Positions 10,424 to 20,026 of a stretch of DNA of 64,000 bases are shown piece by piece. The DNA comes from Flaccisagitta enflata (lineage: Eukaryota > Chaetognatha > Sagittoidea > Aphragmophora). A model generated the notes under the pieces. That model had not been told where the DNA came from, searched no databases, and saw nothing but the letters and a program-made list of their open reading frames with translations. The stretch lies in the NCBI GenBank assembly GCA_965153355.1, contig OZ231126.1, forward strand, positions 70,928,001-70,992,000, read 5' to 3'. Each line of letters starts with the position of its first letter. Positions within the stretch are counted from its first letter, which is position 1. A program made the translations under genes and the position numbers.

Positions 10424-11060
10424 AAAGCCCTCAGAAACTCAAGGGCATTGGAATTGGAGCATCGGTAGTTGAAGAAAAATGAAGAAAAAACAGAAAATAT
10501 AGGGGTCAGACACCCCTAACTTTGTTAGCTCATATTTTCTGAATGAATCGAGCAAATGACCTCAACTTGGGCTCATTTTAAAGAGCAGACGCAGTTCTTT
10601 AAAATGAGCTCAAATTGAGGTCATTAGCTCAATTCGTTTAGACGCAGCATTGTTCCAAAGTTGATGAAAGTTTGAGCAAAAAATTGATTTCACTAATGCA
10701 ACTTTGCAAGCTGATATCTTCTAAACGAATTGAGCTAATGACCTCAACTTGGGCTCATTTTAAAGAACAGACGTAGCTCTTTAAAATGAGCCCAAGTTGA
10801 GGTCATTAGCTCAATCCGTTTAGACGCAGCATTGTTCCAAAGTTGATGTCAGTTTGAGCAAAAAATTGATTTCACAAATGCAACTTTGCAAGCTCATATC
10901 TTCTGAACAAATTGCGCTAATGACCTCAACTTGGGCTCATTTTGAAGAAAAGACGCAGTTCTTGAAAATAAGCTTAAGTTGAGGTTGTTGGCTCAATTCG
11001 CATTGAGGCAGCTATCTCTTTAAGTTGATGTAAGTTTTCATTAAGCCTGGATTTCACCCA
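10330..11060 (+). repeat. left copy of a 0.7-kb inverted repeat with palindromic units
   Basis: The outer unique part (10330-10530: GCGCTC, CCCCACCCGGCGC, GGAATTGGAGCATCGGTAG) and inner palindromic units (10540-11030) match, in reverse orientation, 24815-24110. Each inner unit contains GAGCTAATGACCTCAACTTG followed by GGCTCATTTTAAAGA and the reverse complement of both, an arm of about 40 bp, alternating with a spacer containing TTCCAAAGTTGATG. Confidence 0.85.
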
Positions 11061-11128
11061 TGCAACTCAATCACCTATTTGCTTCTGAAATGTGGATGCC
11101 GGTGAGCACTCAACGCATGTATGCGGTG

Positions 11129-11134
11129 TTTATT
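11129..11134 (-). terminator. AATAAA polyadenylation signal of the APE element
   Basis: TTTATT on the plus strand, about 80 bp beyond the ORF2 stop in element orientation; the only canonical signal there. Confidence 0.5.
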
Positions 11135-11210
11135 TTCATCAGCCCGAAGGCGACAGTCTCATACAAAGTCACAACAAATCATAAATAAAATGAGAGGGAA
11201 AAAAAATGAG

Positions 11211-14081
11211 TTAAATATTAGATTGAGCGCGTAAATAGTCAAGGTGGACCTGATGTAAAAACGAAAGAATGGGGTTACCGTGGGAAGGTAATGAGGTTTC
11301 AAATCTACGCTTCGCAACGGAAAAAATTTCGGTAAGTGATTTGTAGCCAAAGCAGCTTCTCAGCTCTCTGACACTCTCCCATCGTTGAAAAGAGAATATC
11401 TTCCGCACGGCGTCATTTACTGCCGTGTTACACGTATGCATATCGCGTGCCGAAAATTCTTTTACTGCACTTGCATGAGACAAAACTGGCACACAATTCG
11501 AGAAAAGCAAGTGCATTTGCGTGACTTCATCCGGTTTGTTAATCACATTCAAGATAGAGTTAACAGATCGATAGAAAGATTGCAGCTCAGGGGCAGCAGA
11601 AAATGAAAAGCCGGATTTGCTCATTATCGTAGTACCAAGATATTTTATTTTTTCTACGTATTCAATTGCCGTACCATTTATATAGATAGGCTCGACTAAA
11701 TCGTAGTTCACAGACACTTTGGAGAACATCATGACTTTGGACTTAGTTGAATTAAATGAAAGACCAAACTCTTTACAATAATCGGCGCAAGTATTTATCA
11801 TTTTTTGAAGTGCTGATCTAGTTGGTGCAAGTAAGCAGATGTCGTCTGCATAGAAAATAGATGCCAGAAATGTGAAACCAATGAAGCATCCAATACCTTG
11901 TTTGCGTAATAATTTTGTCAAGTCATCAAAGTATACAGAGAAAAAATCTGGGGAATTGATTCCGCCTTGCTTGATGCCTAGCGGGACCCCAAATTCCCTG
12001 CCCTTTGCAGAGCCCCATTTGACAGAGGAAACCATGTTCTCATACCAGAACATCAAGCAAAGAAGAAAACACAACGGTATACCACGTGTGATTAGTTTGG
12101 AAAATAGACCATAATGTGATATTCGATCGAACGCCTTAGTACAGTCTAAGAAAGCAACAAAGACTTTAGAACCATTTCTTACAAAATAGTCGACAGTTGA
12201 TTTCAGCGTATATAAAGCGTGAGTCGTGCCAGTTTTTTTCTTAAAACCGAATTGAAGGGGATCAGTACCCAAAATATGAGACAATTTTAGTTGTAGTGCG
12301 TATTCAAACAGTTTGGCTGGTAAGCAACCAAGAGTAATACCCCTGTAATTGTTACAGCTTGAAAGATTACCTTGGGCATTTTTAACAATAGGAGAGATTG
12401 TGCCGTTCAAAAAATCGATTGGTACAAAACCGTGTTGTATTATACCGTTAAATAAATACTGAAAATGGCAGAAAAGCTCCGGACAGCCAAAAATGAAATG
12501 CTCCGGCCTTATAGCACCACCAGTGGCTTTACCTAGTTTGATGTGGCGTGCAACATCGATCATTTCTTCCCAAGACAAATAGAAAGAGGAGATGTCGTCG
12601 TTAACATGTGTATTAAAGTAATTTTCAAAAGTGTCGTGAAAATCATTTTTCATAGCTAAATGTTCAGGTGTGTCGTGACCACCATACACTGACTCGAAAT
12701 ATCGCGAAAAAGTATCAGCAATATTGACCGGATCGGTTTCACCTTCTATTCTAGTAACAAGTGGGTCACCAATTCTATTTATGGAATTCCATTTCTTCCA
12801 AAACGCGTTAGTATCACGTCCCATTAAATCATCAAAAAGTTCATCATTTTGCCTTTTCTCATCTTCGCGTTTACATTTACGAATTTCTTTTTTGTATCTA
12901 TAATGACAATCTTTTTTCAAATCATAAATCGGTCCAGAAGAAGGACAACCCGCTTCCTTCCATTCATTTGTAGAATTTATAGATTCATCTTTCAAAACAG
13001 ATAATTCCTCCGACCAAAAGGACCGTTGGATAGATGGATTAACGCGTGGTAAACATTGTTCCGCTTTTAAAATCGCCGTGGTTATCTCTTCATAATAACG
13101 TTCAACACTTGCCTTATGGCAATCATTAAAACACAAGTGATTACCGTGAACAACGCAGGACAAAGGGACTGATATGTTATTGAGATATTCAGACATTTTC
13201 TGTTTAAACAAAAGTCGTTGCTCTTGAGTCAATTTGTTCCAATTAACATAAGGGGCAATAATTGGTCTACCAATATCTACTTCTTCAAGCGTAACAAATA
13301 AATCAATTTCTACAGGCAGATGATCTGATACATTATCACCATAGTGACCAATACGAACATTATTGATACATGATCTCAATCCTTGACTAGCCATAACTCC
13401 GTCAATAAGCGTAAATGAACGTGTCTTAGTATCATAGCGCGTATAATCATTTCTAGCGTCAAAATCAGGGGATAAATCAAATGTAGAAAAAAGTTGATAT
13501 TTTTCCATAAGTTGTTGCACAAGTTTAGAGTAGACGTGATTAACATCAAAAATGTTGCAATTAAAATCACCTAGCAAGAGAAATTCATGTCCGGTATTTT
13601 GATGCATAACATTGTCTATGAATCCGATTGTATCACGATACATAGTTAAATAATTTTCCAAGTCACGCGAGTTGTAATAAGGGAAGTAAACATTTATGAT
13701 TAGAATCTTATGCTCACTTGATACAAGTTCCATTATTGTAACTCTCTCGTGATCATAGTTTAACAAAGGCTTAAGACATTTGGAATATTTTTTGTTAAAA
13801 AGGAAACCCGTTCCCCCAAATGGTCTTCCAATGTTTATTTTGGATTCAGAAGTTTTTTTCATCGCCGAAGTTCCAAACCCGTCGAAGTTTGGATGAAGGC
13901 ATCTGAGTTGATTGACTCCTTGTAATTTTTTGAACGGTGGACGAAGCCAATGTTCCTGTATTCCACGTATTGAATCCGGGTCATTAGAGCAGATAGAATG
14001 AAGAAAGCCTTTGCTTCTACAGAACCCATTGACATTATGGGTGCTGACAGTTATTCTACCACCGGTTTGGCGCTCGTTCAT
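11211..14081 (-). CDS. ORF2: endonuclease-reverse transcriptase
   Basis: A 956-residue protein that nicks target DNA and copies the element RNA. The N-terminal APE-like endonuclease shows HNVNG (residues 15-19), catalytic Glu in IQEHW (41-45), GDFN (171-174), the LIDGV segment (226-229) and SDHLPV (252-257). The reverse transcriptase lies at about 505-800: NNYRGITL (577-584), motif A FLDCTKAFD (644-652), IKQGGINSP (703-711) and the catalytic FYADD (743-747). A conserved C-terminal tail follows and ends RAQSNI. No RNase H is seen. The start is the ATG overlapping the ORF1 stop (ATGA), which fits stop-restart translation. No internal stop or shift, so it may be functional. Clade not assigned with confidence. 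Confidence 0.92.
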   Translation of the reverse strand: MNERQTGGRITVSTHNVNGFCRSKGFLHSICSNDPDSIRGIQEHWLRPPFKKLQGVNQLRCLHPNFDGFGTSAMKKTSESKINIGRPFGGTGFLFNKKYSKCLKPLLNYDHERVTIMELVSSEHKILIINVYFPYYNSRDLENYLTMYRDTIGFIDNVMHQNTGHEFLLLGDFNCNIFDVNHVYSKLVQQLMEKYQLFSTFDLSPDFDARNDYTRYDTKTRSFTLIDGVMASQGLRSCINNVRIGHYGDNVSDHLPVEIDLFVTLEEVDIGRPIIAPYVNWNKLTQEQRLLFKQKMSEYLNNISVPLSCVVHGNHLCFNDCHKASVERYYEEITTAILKAEQCLPRVNPSIQRSFWSEELSVLKDESINSTNEWKEAGCPSSGPIYDLKKDCHYRYKKEIRKCKREDEKRQNDELFDDLMGRDTNAFWKKWNSINRIGDPLVTRIEGETDPVNIADTFSRYFESVYGGHDTPEHLAMKNDFHDTFENYFNTHVNDDISSFYLSWEEMIDVARHIKLGKATGGAIRPEHFIFGCPELFCHFQYLFNGIIQHGFVPIDFLNGTISPIVKNAQGNLSSCNNYRGITLGCLPAKLFEYALQLKLSHILGTDPLQFGFKKKTGTTHALYTLKSTVDYFVRNGSKVFVAFLDCTKAFDRISHYGLFSKLITRGIPLCFLLCLMFWYENMVSSVKWGSAKGREFGVPLGIKQGGINSPDFFSVYFDDLTKLLRKQGIGCFIGFTFLASIFYADDICLLAPTRSALQKMINTCADYCKEFGLSFNSTKSKVMMFSKVSVNYDLVEPIYINGTAIEYVEKIKYLGTTIMSKSGFSFSAAPELQSFYRSVNSILNVINKPDEVTQMHLLFSNCVPVLSHASAVKEFSARDMHTCNTAVNDAVRKIFSFQRWESVRELRSCFGYKSLTEIFSVAKRRFETSLPSHGNPILSFLHQVHLDYLRAQSNI

Positions 14082-15865
14082 GAAAGGTTCCGCACGTGTC
14101 TGGCGCCGCCATCTGAATTGGATTTAGCGAAGAAACGACGCACTTCCACTCCTTCCGGCCACAGCCAATCACGGATATTTTCCGCATCTTTTTTCCTTAT
14201 GACCAACTTGAAACTTTTAAAGCGTTTGTGATGCTGCGGAATTTCTTCTAGGTCGACCACCCTGACGCCTTCCCCTTGAGATTCGATCCAATCTCTCATA
14301 ACGCCCACCGCTGCATCAATGTCAACTTTTGTGATATAAAATTCATGAGTCAAATCGGCCCCCTTCCAAGATAGGAGACCATCGGAGACTTTTTTTCCCA
14401 CGACGATGTTAAAAGGTTTCCTCGATCGATTTGAGGTTGTGCGACTTTGTTGGTTGTTGTTGTCGTTGCAGCCGCCGCCGCTGCCGCTGCCGCCGCTGCC
14501 GCCGCTGCCGCCTCGATTACTGTTGATTCGATTTCGAAAGTCACGTGTGCCTCGATCGGTTTCTCGACCAGCGCCTCGACCGGCGCCTCGACCGGAGCCG
14601 CGTCCAGCGCCTCGACCTGCGCCTCGACCGGCGCCTCGTCCAACGCCTGAGAAGTGGGCGCCACCATCGCCAGTGGTGGTGGCGCCACTTCCTCTGCTGC
14701 TGCCGCTGTTGTGGGATGAGTTGTGGCCGCCACCATCGCCAGTGGTGGTGGCGCCACCTCCTCGTCCTCCGCTGCTGCCGTTTGGAAGAACGCCGTGGCC
14801 GCCACCATCGCCAATGGTGGTGGCGCCACCTCCTCCTCTGCTGCCGCTGTCAGGAAGAGCACCGTGGCCGCCATCATCGCCAATGGTGATGGCGCCACCT
14901 CCTCCTCTTTCTCTGCTGCTGTCATGGGGTGAGTTGTGGCCGTCATCATCGCCAATGGTGATGACGCCACCTCCTCCTCCTTCTCTGCTGCTGTCGCCAC
15001 TGGATTGGGAAGGAGCTGCTGTTGGATGTGACGCGGACGCCACCATCGCCAGTGGTGGTGGCGCCACCGTCTCGGTAGCCGCCAAAGCCGCCGCCGTAAC
15101 CGCAGTCGCCGCCAGCGGTGATGGCGCCGCCTGAACAGCCGTTGCCGCTGTCGCCGCCAACGCCGTCGTCGCCGAGGCGGTCGCGGCCGTCGCCGCCGCC
15201 ACCGCCGCCGCCGTCGCCGCCGTCTTTTTCGTTGGAGAGCGGCCGTCGTTTTTGTCAGATTGATTGTCTATGAGACTGTTATTAACGCCGCCGTCGTCGC
15301 TGTTTCCATCAAGATTAAACTGAGGGGCAGGAATCTTTGATGGAGTAGGCATGACGCGTCGAGGTGAGAAATGAGGAGACATCGGGAACGCCGGTTTATG
15401 TATCATGGAGGCGAGTAATTTCATTTTCAGAAGTATCTCGTCCTTTAGTATAGATAGAGCATAATTCAATGTATCCTTTGAGACTAGGTCGCCACGCATA
15501 CTGTGAAGTGACGCAAGGATTTGTGAGTTTGGGACAGTGCCGTCTTCAGATTGAGGAAAATTACTGAGGTCCATGGCAACACACGTAGGTTGCCATTCGT
15601 TGGCGTCGTCAAGTTTCCGCATTTCCGTGAGTAGATCATTAAGATCCTTGGATTTTTTGTCCGCAGAACGCCCGCGAATAGCTTTCTTGTTGATGGCATC
15701 AAAGAATTTTTTCTTCTCCTGCCAAATATATTCCTCCTCATAGAAGTTGTTGCAGATTCGAATTATGTCATCATGTGAGATGACATGCAGTTTGTTTTGC
15801 ATGTAAAACAACAGATCAGATGCGACAATTTTCTGATCATTAGATATGTAGATTTGTTTATCCAT
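14078..15865 (-). CDS. ORF1: RNA-binding Gag-like protein with a repetitive Gly-rich linker
   Basis: A 595-residue protein expected to bind the element RNA. Residues about 1-150 form an alpha-helical N-terminal region (MDKQIYISNDQKIVASDLLF), a type often seen in ORF1 proteins of invertebrate non-LTR elements. Residues about 213-270 are almost only Ala, Thr and Val. Residues about 290-405 are five loose repeats of a GGGG-x-x-TIGD-x-GGH module of about 25-28 residues. Residues about 410-440 are RGAG repeats resembling an RGG box. Residues 483-595 form a folded RRM-like C-terminal domain ending in WPEGVEVRRFF. The Gly-rich part is probably disordered. ORF2 follows with a 4-base overlap. Frames on the opposite strand across the linker are artefacts of the GC-rich repeat. 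Confidence 0.85.
   Translation of the reverse strand: MDKQIYISNDQKIVASDLLFYMQNKLHVISHDDIIRICNNFYEEEYIWQEKKKFFDAINKKAIRGRSADKKSKDLNDLLTEMRKLDDANEWQPTCVAMDLSNFPQSEDGTVPNSQILASLHSMRGDLVSKDTLNYALSILKDEILLKMKLLASMIHKPAFPMSPHFSPRRVMPTPSKIPAPQFNLDGNSDDGGVNNSLIDNQSDKNDGRSPTKKTAATAAAVAAATAATASATTALAATAATAVQAAPSPLAATAVTAAALAATETVAPPPLAMVASASHPTAAPSQSSGDSSREGGGGGVITIGDDDGHNSPHDSSRERGGGGAITIGDDGGHGALPDSGSRGGGGATTIGDGGGHGVLPNGSSGGRGGGATTTGDGGGHNSSHNSGSSRGSGATTTGDGGAHFSGVGRGAGRGAGRGAGRGSGRGAGRGAGRETDRGTRDFRNRINSNRGGSGGSGGSGSGGGCNDNNNQQSRTTSNRSRKPFNIVVGKKVSDGLLSWKGADLTHEFYITKVDIDAAVGVMRDWIESQGEGVRVVDLEEIPQHHKRFKSFKLVIRKKDAENIRDWLWPEGVEVRRFFAKSNSDGGARHVRNLS
14550..15000 (-). repeat. in-frame minisatellite inside ORF1
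   Basis: Five diverged copies of a unit of about 75-85 bp containing GCCACCATCGCCAATGGTGG (plus strand) and a CCTCCTCCT tract encode the GGGG-TIGD-GGH modules. A GGCGCCTCGACC repeat (about 14560-14650) encodes RGAG. Reading frame is kept throughout. Confidence 0.85.
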
Positions 15866-16189
15866 GGTAAAAGCGATATAAGTCCAGACCGTCCTTTATT
15901 CAGATAACATATTTCTATCTGCACCCGAAGCTAGGTAAAGCTAACGGGATTCAAGGCAGAAAGGCAGAGATGCAAAGTCCTTCTTTCCTTTGAAATTGAC
16001 AAAGGCAGAAAAACCGTTAGGCTTTTCTCTCCTTTGGTTTCGTGGTCAAAAAAATCTTCGGTCAAGATTGGTTCGTCGTGATTTTTTTACAACTTCGTCG
16101 TTTTCCTCTTTTTTCGAGCACGAGTTATATTACACGAGTTATATTACAATCATTAAGCATATAATGATTGTAAGTTTTTTGGTGACCAC

Positions 16190-16445
16190 ACTCTACACAC
16201 ACAAACAGGCAAACACACACACAACCACAACCACATACACACACTTACACATGATCCGAGAGCAAATCACCGGCACAATGGCTGTAGCTTTCTTAAGCGC
16301 AATAGTTTCAGCATCAGGGGGTAAGGTAGCAAATTATTTTTTGAATGCGGGGAATGTCAGTGAACAAAGGGGGGCTGTTGCAAGAAAGATGGGGGAAGCT
16401 ATGGGACACAACTTTTTGCCAGATTCAAATGGTTTCGTTTATTAA
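16190..16445 (+). other. short ORF of unknown nature
   Basis: After a CA-rich stretch an open frame encodes about 65 residues (GTMAVAFLSAIVSASGGKVA ... DSNGFVY) and ends at 16445. It has a hydrophobic stretch but no recognisable domain. It could be an exon related to the segment at 16491-16673. Confidence 0.2.
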
Positions 16446-16490
16446 TAGGCTTAATAAGTTTATTTCATCCACTTGTCAAATACTCTAATT

Positions 16491-16673
16491 AGGCTTTGTT
16501 CGGGAAGTGTCCGCCCGAGGAAATGGCCAAGTTAAACCACAACATTGGTGCTATAAGTAAAGCTAGATGGATGGTCGCCGTCATTGCATGTATGGAGGCA
16601 CACCTGTATGGAGGTCAAATTCCATATAACGTCTTGTCAAAGAAAGAACGGAAAGGTTCTCACTATTCAACCT
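16491..16673 (+). other. possible terminal exon with a GAISKARWM motif
   Basis: Directly after an acceptor-like CTCTAATTAG the frame encodes about 60 residues, including NHNIGAISKARWMVAVIACM and EAHLYGGQIPYNVLSKKE, ending at TAA. From memory, a G-A-x-x-x-ARWM segment followed by a helix and an EKKGL-like end occurs in an uncharacterised, possibly transposon-related protein family of cnidarians and other invertebrates. The match is not verified and there is no clear upstream exon. Confidence 0.3.
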
Positions 16674-16847
16674 AATTGTTTTCTTTTTGTTGGTCTTGGT
16701 CACTCACTATGTTTGTTCACTCACACCGGTCACTTGCTCCATTGACGGGTTCGCTCACTTTGCTCATCCCCGAGTGAGACAATTATCCAGCTTAGTAAAA
16801 TCAAATGCTCATCCTGATCAATGATATTTACAGCATTAGAACGGATT

Positions 16848-16868
16848 AGTTTAGTTTAGTTTAGTTAT
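16848..16868 (-). repeat. TTTAG short repeat at the presumed 3' end of the CR1-like element
   Basis: Four TTTAG-type units; on the element strand this reads CTAAACTAAA. Non-LTR elements of this group often end in a short tandem repeat rather than poly(A). Confidence 0.4.
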
Positions 16869-17131
16869 GTTTAGCCTTAGGAAGACTCTATGAGTCTCAT
16901 TAAAAAGGCCATCGTAATCTTAAGAAAAAACTTTGAAACCCACGGCATGCACACCAAAAAATAAAAGAAGAAAAACAACAAAAAAAAAGCTAAACGAGTA
17001 ATTCATATGCTCTTTGATAACATCGTAATTTCTTCTTTTGTATAGGGAAAAAAAACTATTAAATATTGCAAAAGAGTTAAAAATTAATTGTTGCGGGACA
17101 GTGGTAAAAACTAGTTATAAGGTAGTAAAAA

Positions 17132-20026
17132 CTAAATATTGCGTGTTAGTTGATCAAAAGCATTCTTGAAGGCATTGAGTGAGCTTGATTGTCGCATTTC
17201 AGATGGGAGACTGTTCCATGTTTGGGGTCCTCTTACACAAAAGAAGTTTTTTCTAAGGTCTAGTCTTGCACGAGGAACTCTCACTGGCATGTATGATTGC
17301 TGTTGACGCGTGATTTGTCTTTCAGGGTTGTCAGTTGTGAACACGGTAGTGAAGTCAATGTCCCAATTACCATGCAGATATTTAAACATTTCTATTGCAT
17401 CTCCTCTAATTCGTCTCTCTTCTAGTGTTGTCAGTTGAAGCTGTTGTAGCCTCTCTGGATAGGAGCCATGCACATCACTTATGCGCCGGGTGGCTCTATG
17501 CTGAATAGATTCAAGTACATTTATATCTTTGGCAAGCCATGGGGACCATGCAGATACAGCATATTCCAGATTAGGTCGAACAAACACTTTGTATATTTGC
17601 AGCATGACGTCCCGAGTGTAGCATGAAAATGATCTATTTATTCTACCAAGAACTTGGTTTGCTTTTTTAGCTGCAATGGCACATTGCAAACCTGGTTTAC
17701 ATGAATCGTCAATAAAAATACCAAGATCTCTTTGATCAGAAGTGGTGGAAATGATTTGACCGGCCATGCGGTATTTGAACTTTTGATTATGATATCCTAA
17801 ATGGATGATGAAACACTTACTAGCATTAAATTGCATACCCCATTTAATGCTCCATTCTTCAAGTCTGCTTATTATTGTTTGCATTTCTGCAGCAGTAGAA
17901 TTGTCGTTTACAATTTTTGCAATTTTTGTGTCATCTGCAAATTTTGACATAAACGCCTCAAAATCACCTAGACACAAATCAATGTCATTTATGAAGATGA
18001 TGAACAAGATTGGGCCGAGTACAGAGCCTTGCACAACAGAACTAAGTACATCAATCCATTCAGATACTGTGCCATTTACTGAAACCCTTTGTTTTCGGTT
18101 ATGCAGCCATGAACTGATCCAAGCTATAATTTTGGGGTTTATTTTGTGACATTTCAATTTTTGTATCAGTCTCTGGTGTGGGACTTTGTCAAATGCTTTT
18201 GCAAAGTCTAAGTAAAGGATATCTACTGAATGACCAGAGTCTAGTTGTTTTGTGACATAATCTAAATAGGTCACCAAATTTGTGGTTGTGGACCTTTTGG
18301 GCATAAACCCATGCTGGGATGGTTTTATCAGTTTATTGGAAATGAGATGCGACATAATGCTTTCTTTTAACATTCTCTCTAAGAGTTTGACTACAACACT
18401 TGTTAGTGATATAGGTCGGTAATTTGCTGGATCACTTTTTGAGCCTTTTTTGAATATAGGTATGACGTGGGCTACTTTCCATTCCTCAGGTAGTTGAGCA
18501 CTATCAAGTGACTCTTTAAAGAGCAGATACAATGGGTAACTGATTTCTTCAGCCACCTCTATAAGGATTCTTTGGCTAATTCCATCAGGCCCTGGAGAAC
18601 ATGACTTTTTCATATGTTGAAGCACCTCGACTATCCTCCTGCGAGTAATTATTGGTTCATCCATTTCAGTGCAAGTGAAATCTGGTGGTTGTTCAGGTAG
18701 TTGTGGATCTTCAGCTGTGAACATTCTGGAATAGTGGTTATTTAGAATATTTGCCGTTTCTTCATCATCGTTGCAAAAGTTGCCACTCTCATCTTTGACG
18801 GGGCCAACACTAATTTTATTACCTTTTTTAGTGTTTAAGTATGCATAGAAGAGCTTAGGATTCGTTTTCGCATTTTTCGCTATGTTAACTTCATGTCTAT
18901 GCTTGGCCTTTTTTACAGCTTTGTGAACCTTTTTTTCAAGAAGTTTGTAAACAAGAAAATCATTTTGATTTTTTGTTCCTCTGTACCTTTTCCAGGCCGC
19001 TCTTTTTTGCCTTATTAGTGTCAATGTCTCTTGTTTTAGCCACGCTGGACGCTTCATTTGTTTCACTGATTTTTTTGGAACATATTTATTGCAAATTTCC
19101 GTGAATATGGCCTCAAATGTAGCCCAATTAGCTTCAATATTGTTAGTGAAATGGTCCCTCCAATGGATTGTGCTCAGCTCATACTTCATTTCCTGAAATC
19201 GTGCCTTTGCAAAATTCCAGACAGTGTGTTTTGGAATCTTGATAGTGTTATCCGCTTGGATTACTACCTCAAGTGCAGTATGGTCACTATTACCAAGTTT
19301 TCCCGCTTCCTTGAGACTCTGGATCAAATTGGGAACATTTGAGAGAACAAGGTCTAAAATATTTCCTGCTTGGTGTGTAGGAAATGTAACATGCTGATTA
19401 AGATGTTTTTCTGAGAGCACATCCAAAAACTCTTGAGTGTGTAAAGTGCCAGTAAGCAGTTCCCAATTGATATCAGGATAGTTGAAATCTCCAACAATGA
19501 CTGAATTGTCCTTCACTGAGTTGATGAAGTTGTTTATTTTTGAATTATTTTCAAGCGATGAGTTTGGTGATCTATACACTATGTACATATGTAAGTCTTC
19601 CTTGTCCAGTTTGATTCCAAGGGAAATGGCTTGAATAATATCGAGAGGGGTTGGTATTTCATAGCAGTTTAATTCTTTCTTTGTGTAAACAATTATACCC
19701 CCTCCTCTACCATCCGTAGTGTCTTGTCTGTCTCTTCGTATAAGTAGGTTGTATCCATCGATTATCAAAAACGAGTTTTCTATGCTATCATTTGTCCATG
19801 TTTCTGTGATTGCCACAACATCATAATCTGTTTCTACTAAAACTGCTTTTAATTCACTGATTTTCCCAGCAAGACTACGAGCATTGGCATAGAAGAGTTT
19901 CAGTTCTTTCTTTTTCTCACTTTCTTCACCCGGTAGTCTCCTGGGCGTCCCACGATTATGTGAACGAAGTCGTTTTTTTCCTCTTCGCTCATGGCAACGT
20001 TTTTTGCTTCTTGTATGGCTTTCAAT
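17132..20026 (-). CDS. ORF2: endonuclease-reverse transcriptase, no AUG start
   Basis: The frame is open from 20026 to 17132, about 964 codons. No ATG occurs before 19588, which lies inside the endonuclease, yet conserved endonuclease sequence (LFYANARSLAGKISELKAVL, then VAITETW at 19816) is encoded upstream of it. Counting from the GTG at 19816: YRSPNSS (81-87), VGDFNYPD (108-115) and SDHTAL (177-182) complete the APE-like endonuclease. The RT has SCSPGPDGIS (405-414), NYRPISL (465-471), motif A YLDFAKAFD (535-543), VVQGSVLGP (594-602) and the catalytic FADD (626-629). The C-terminal part ends PQTWNSLPSEMRQSSSLNAF plus a short tail, typical of CR1-like proteins. Translation probably needs a -1 shift from ORF1. 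Confidence 0.9.
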   Translation of the reverse strand: MESHTRSKKRCHERRGKKRLRSHNRGTPRRLPGEESEKKKELKLFYANARSLAGKISELKAVLVETDYDVVAITETWTNDSIENSFLIIDGYNLLIRRDRQDTTDGRGGGIIVYTKKELNCYEIPTPLDIIQAISLGIKLDKEDLHMYIVYRSPNSSLENNSKINNFINSVKDNSVIVGDFNYPDINWELLTGTLHTQEFLDVLSEKHLNQHVTFPTHQAGNILDLVLSNVPNLIQSLKEAGKLGNSDHTALEVVIQADNTIKIPKHTVWNFAKARFQEMKYELSTIHWRDHFTNNIEANWATFEAIFTEICNKYVPKKSVKQMKRPAWLKQETLTLIRQKRAAWKRYRGTKNQNDFLVYKLLEKKVHKAVKKAKHRHEVNIAKNAKTNPKLFYAYLNTKKGNKISVGPVKDESGNFCNDDEETANILNNHYSRMFTAEDPQLPEQPPDFTCTEMDEPIITRRRIVEVLQHMKKSCSPGPDGISQRILIEVAEEISYPLYLLFKESLDSAQLPEEWKVAHVIPIFKKGSKSDPANYRPISLTSVVVKLLERMLKESIMSHLISNKLIKPSQHGFMPKRSTTTNLVTYLDYVTKQLDSGHSVDILYLDFAKAFDKVPHQRLIQKLKCHKINPKIIAWISSWLHNRKQRVSVNGTVSEWIDVLSSVVQGSVLGPILFIIFINDIDLCLGDFEAFMSKFADDTKIAKIVNDNSTAAEMQTIISRLEEWSIKWGMQFNASKCFIIHLGYHNQKFKYRMAGQIISTTSDQRDLGIFIDDSCKPGLQCAIAAKKANQVLGRINRSFSCYTRDVMLQIYKVFVRPNLEYAVSAWSPWLAKDINVLESIQHRATRRISDVHGSYPERLQQLQLTTLEERRIRGDAIEMFKYLHGNWDIDFTTVFTTDNPERQITRQQQSYMPVRVPRARLDLRKNFFCVRGPQTWNSLPSEMRQSSSLNAFKNAFDQLTRNI

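Larger units (their letters stand above)
11120..15960 (-). mobile_element. APE-type non-LTR retrotransposon with two intact ORFs
   Basis: ORF1 (15865-14078) and ORF2 (14081-11211) are both open, overlap by ATGA, and are followed by a short 3' UTR with an AATAAA signal at 11134-11129. The 5' UTR reaches at least to about 15900. No 3' poly(A) is seen and no target duplication was found, so outer ends are approximate. Intact frames suggest a young insertion. Confidence 0.8.

Noticed and set aside
11211-14081. Host reverse transcriptase gene
   Set aside because: The endonuclease-RT layout, upstream ORF1 and AATAAA-bearing short 3' end are those of a non-LTR retrotransposon.
14350-15134. Long ORFs on both strands opposite or out of frame with ORF1
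   Set aside because: They are shadows of the GC-rich in-frame minisatellite of the retrotransposon ORF1; only the 595-residue frame has folded domains at both ends.
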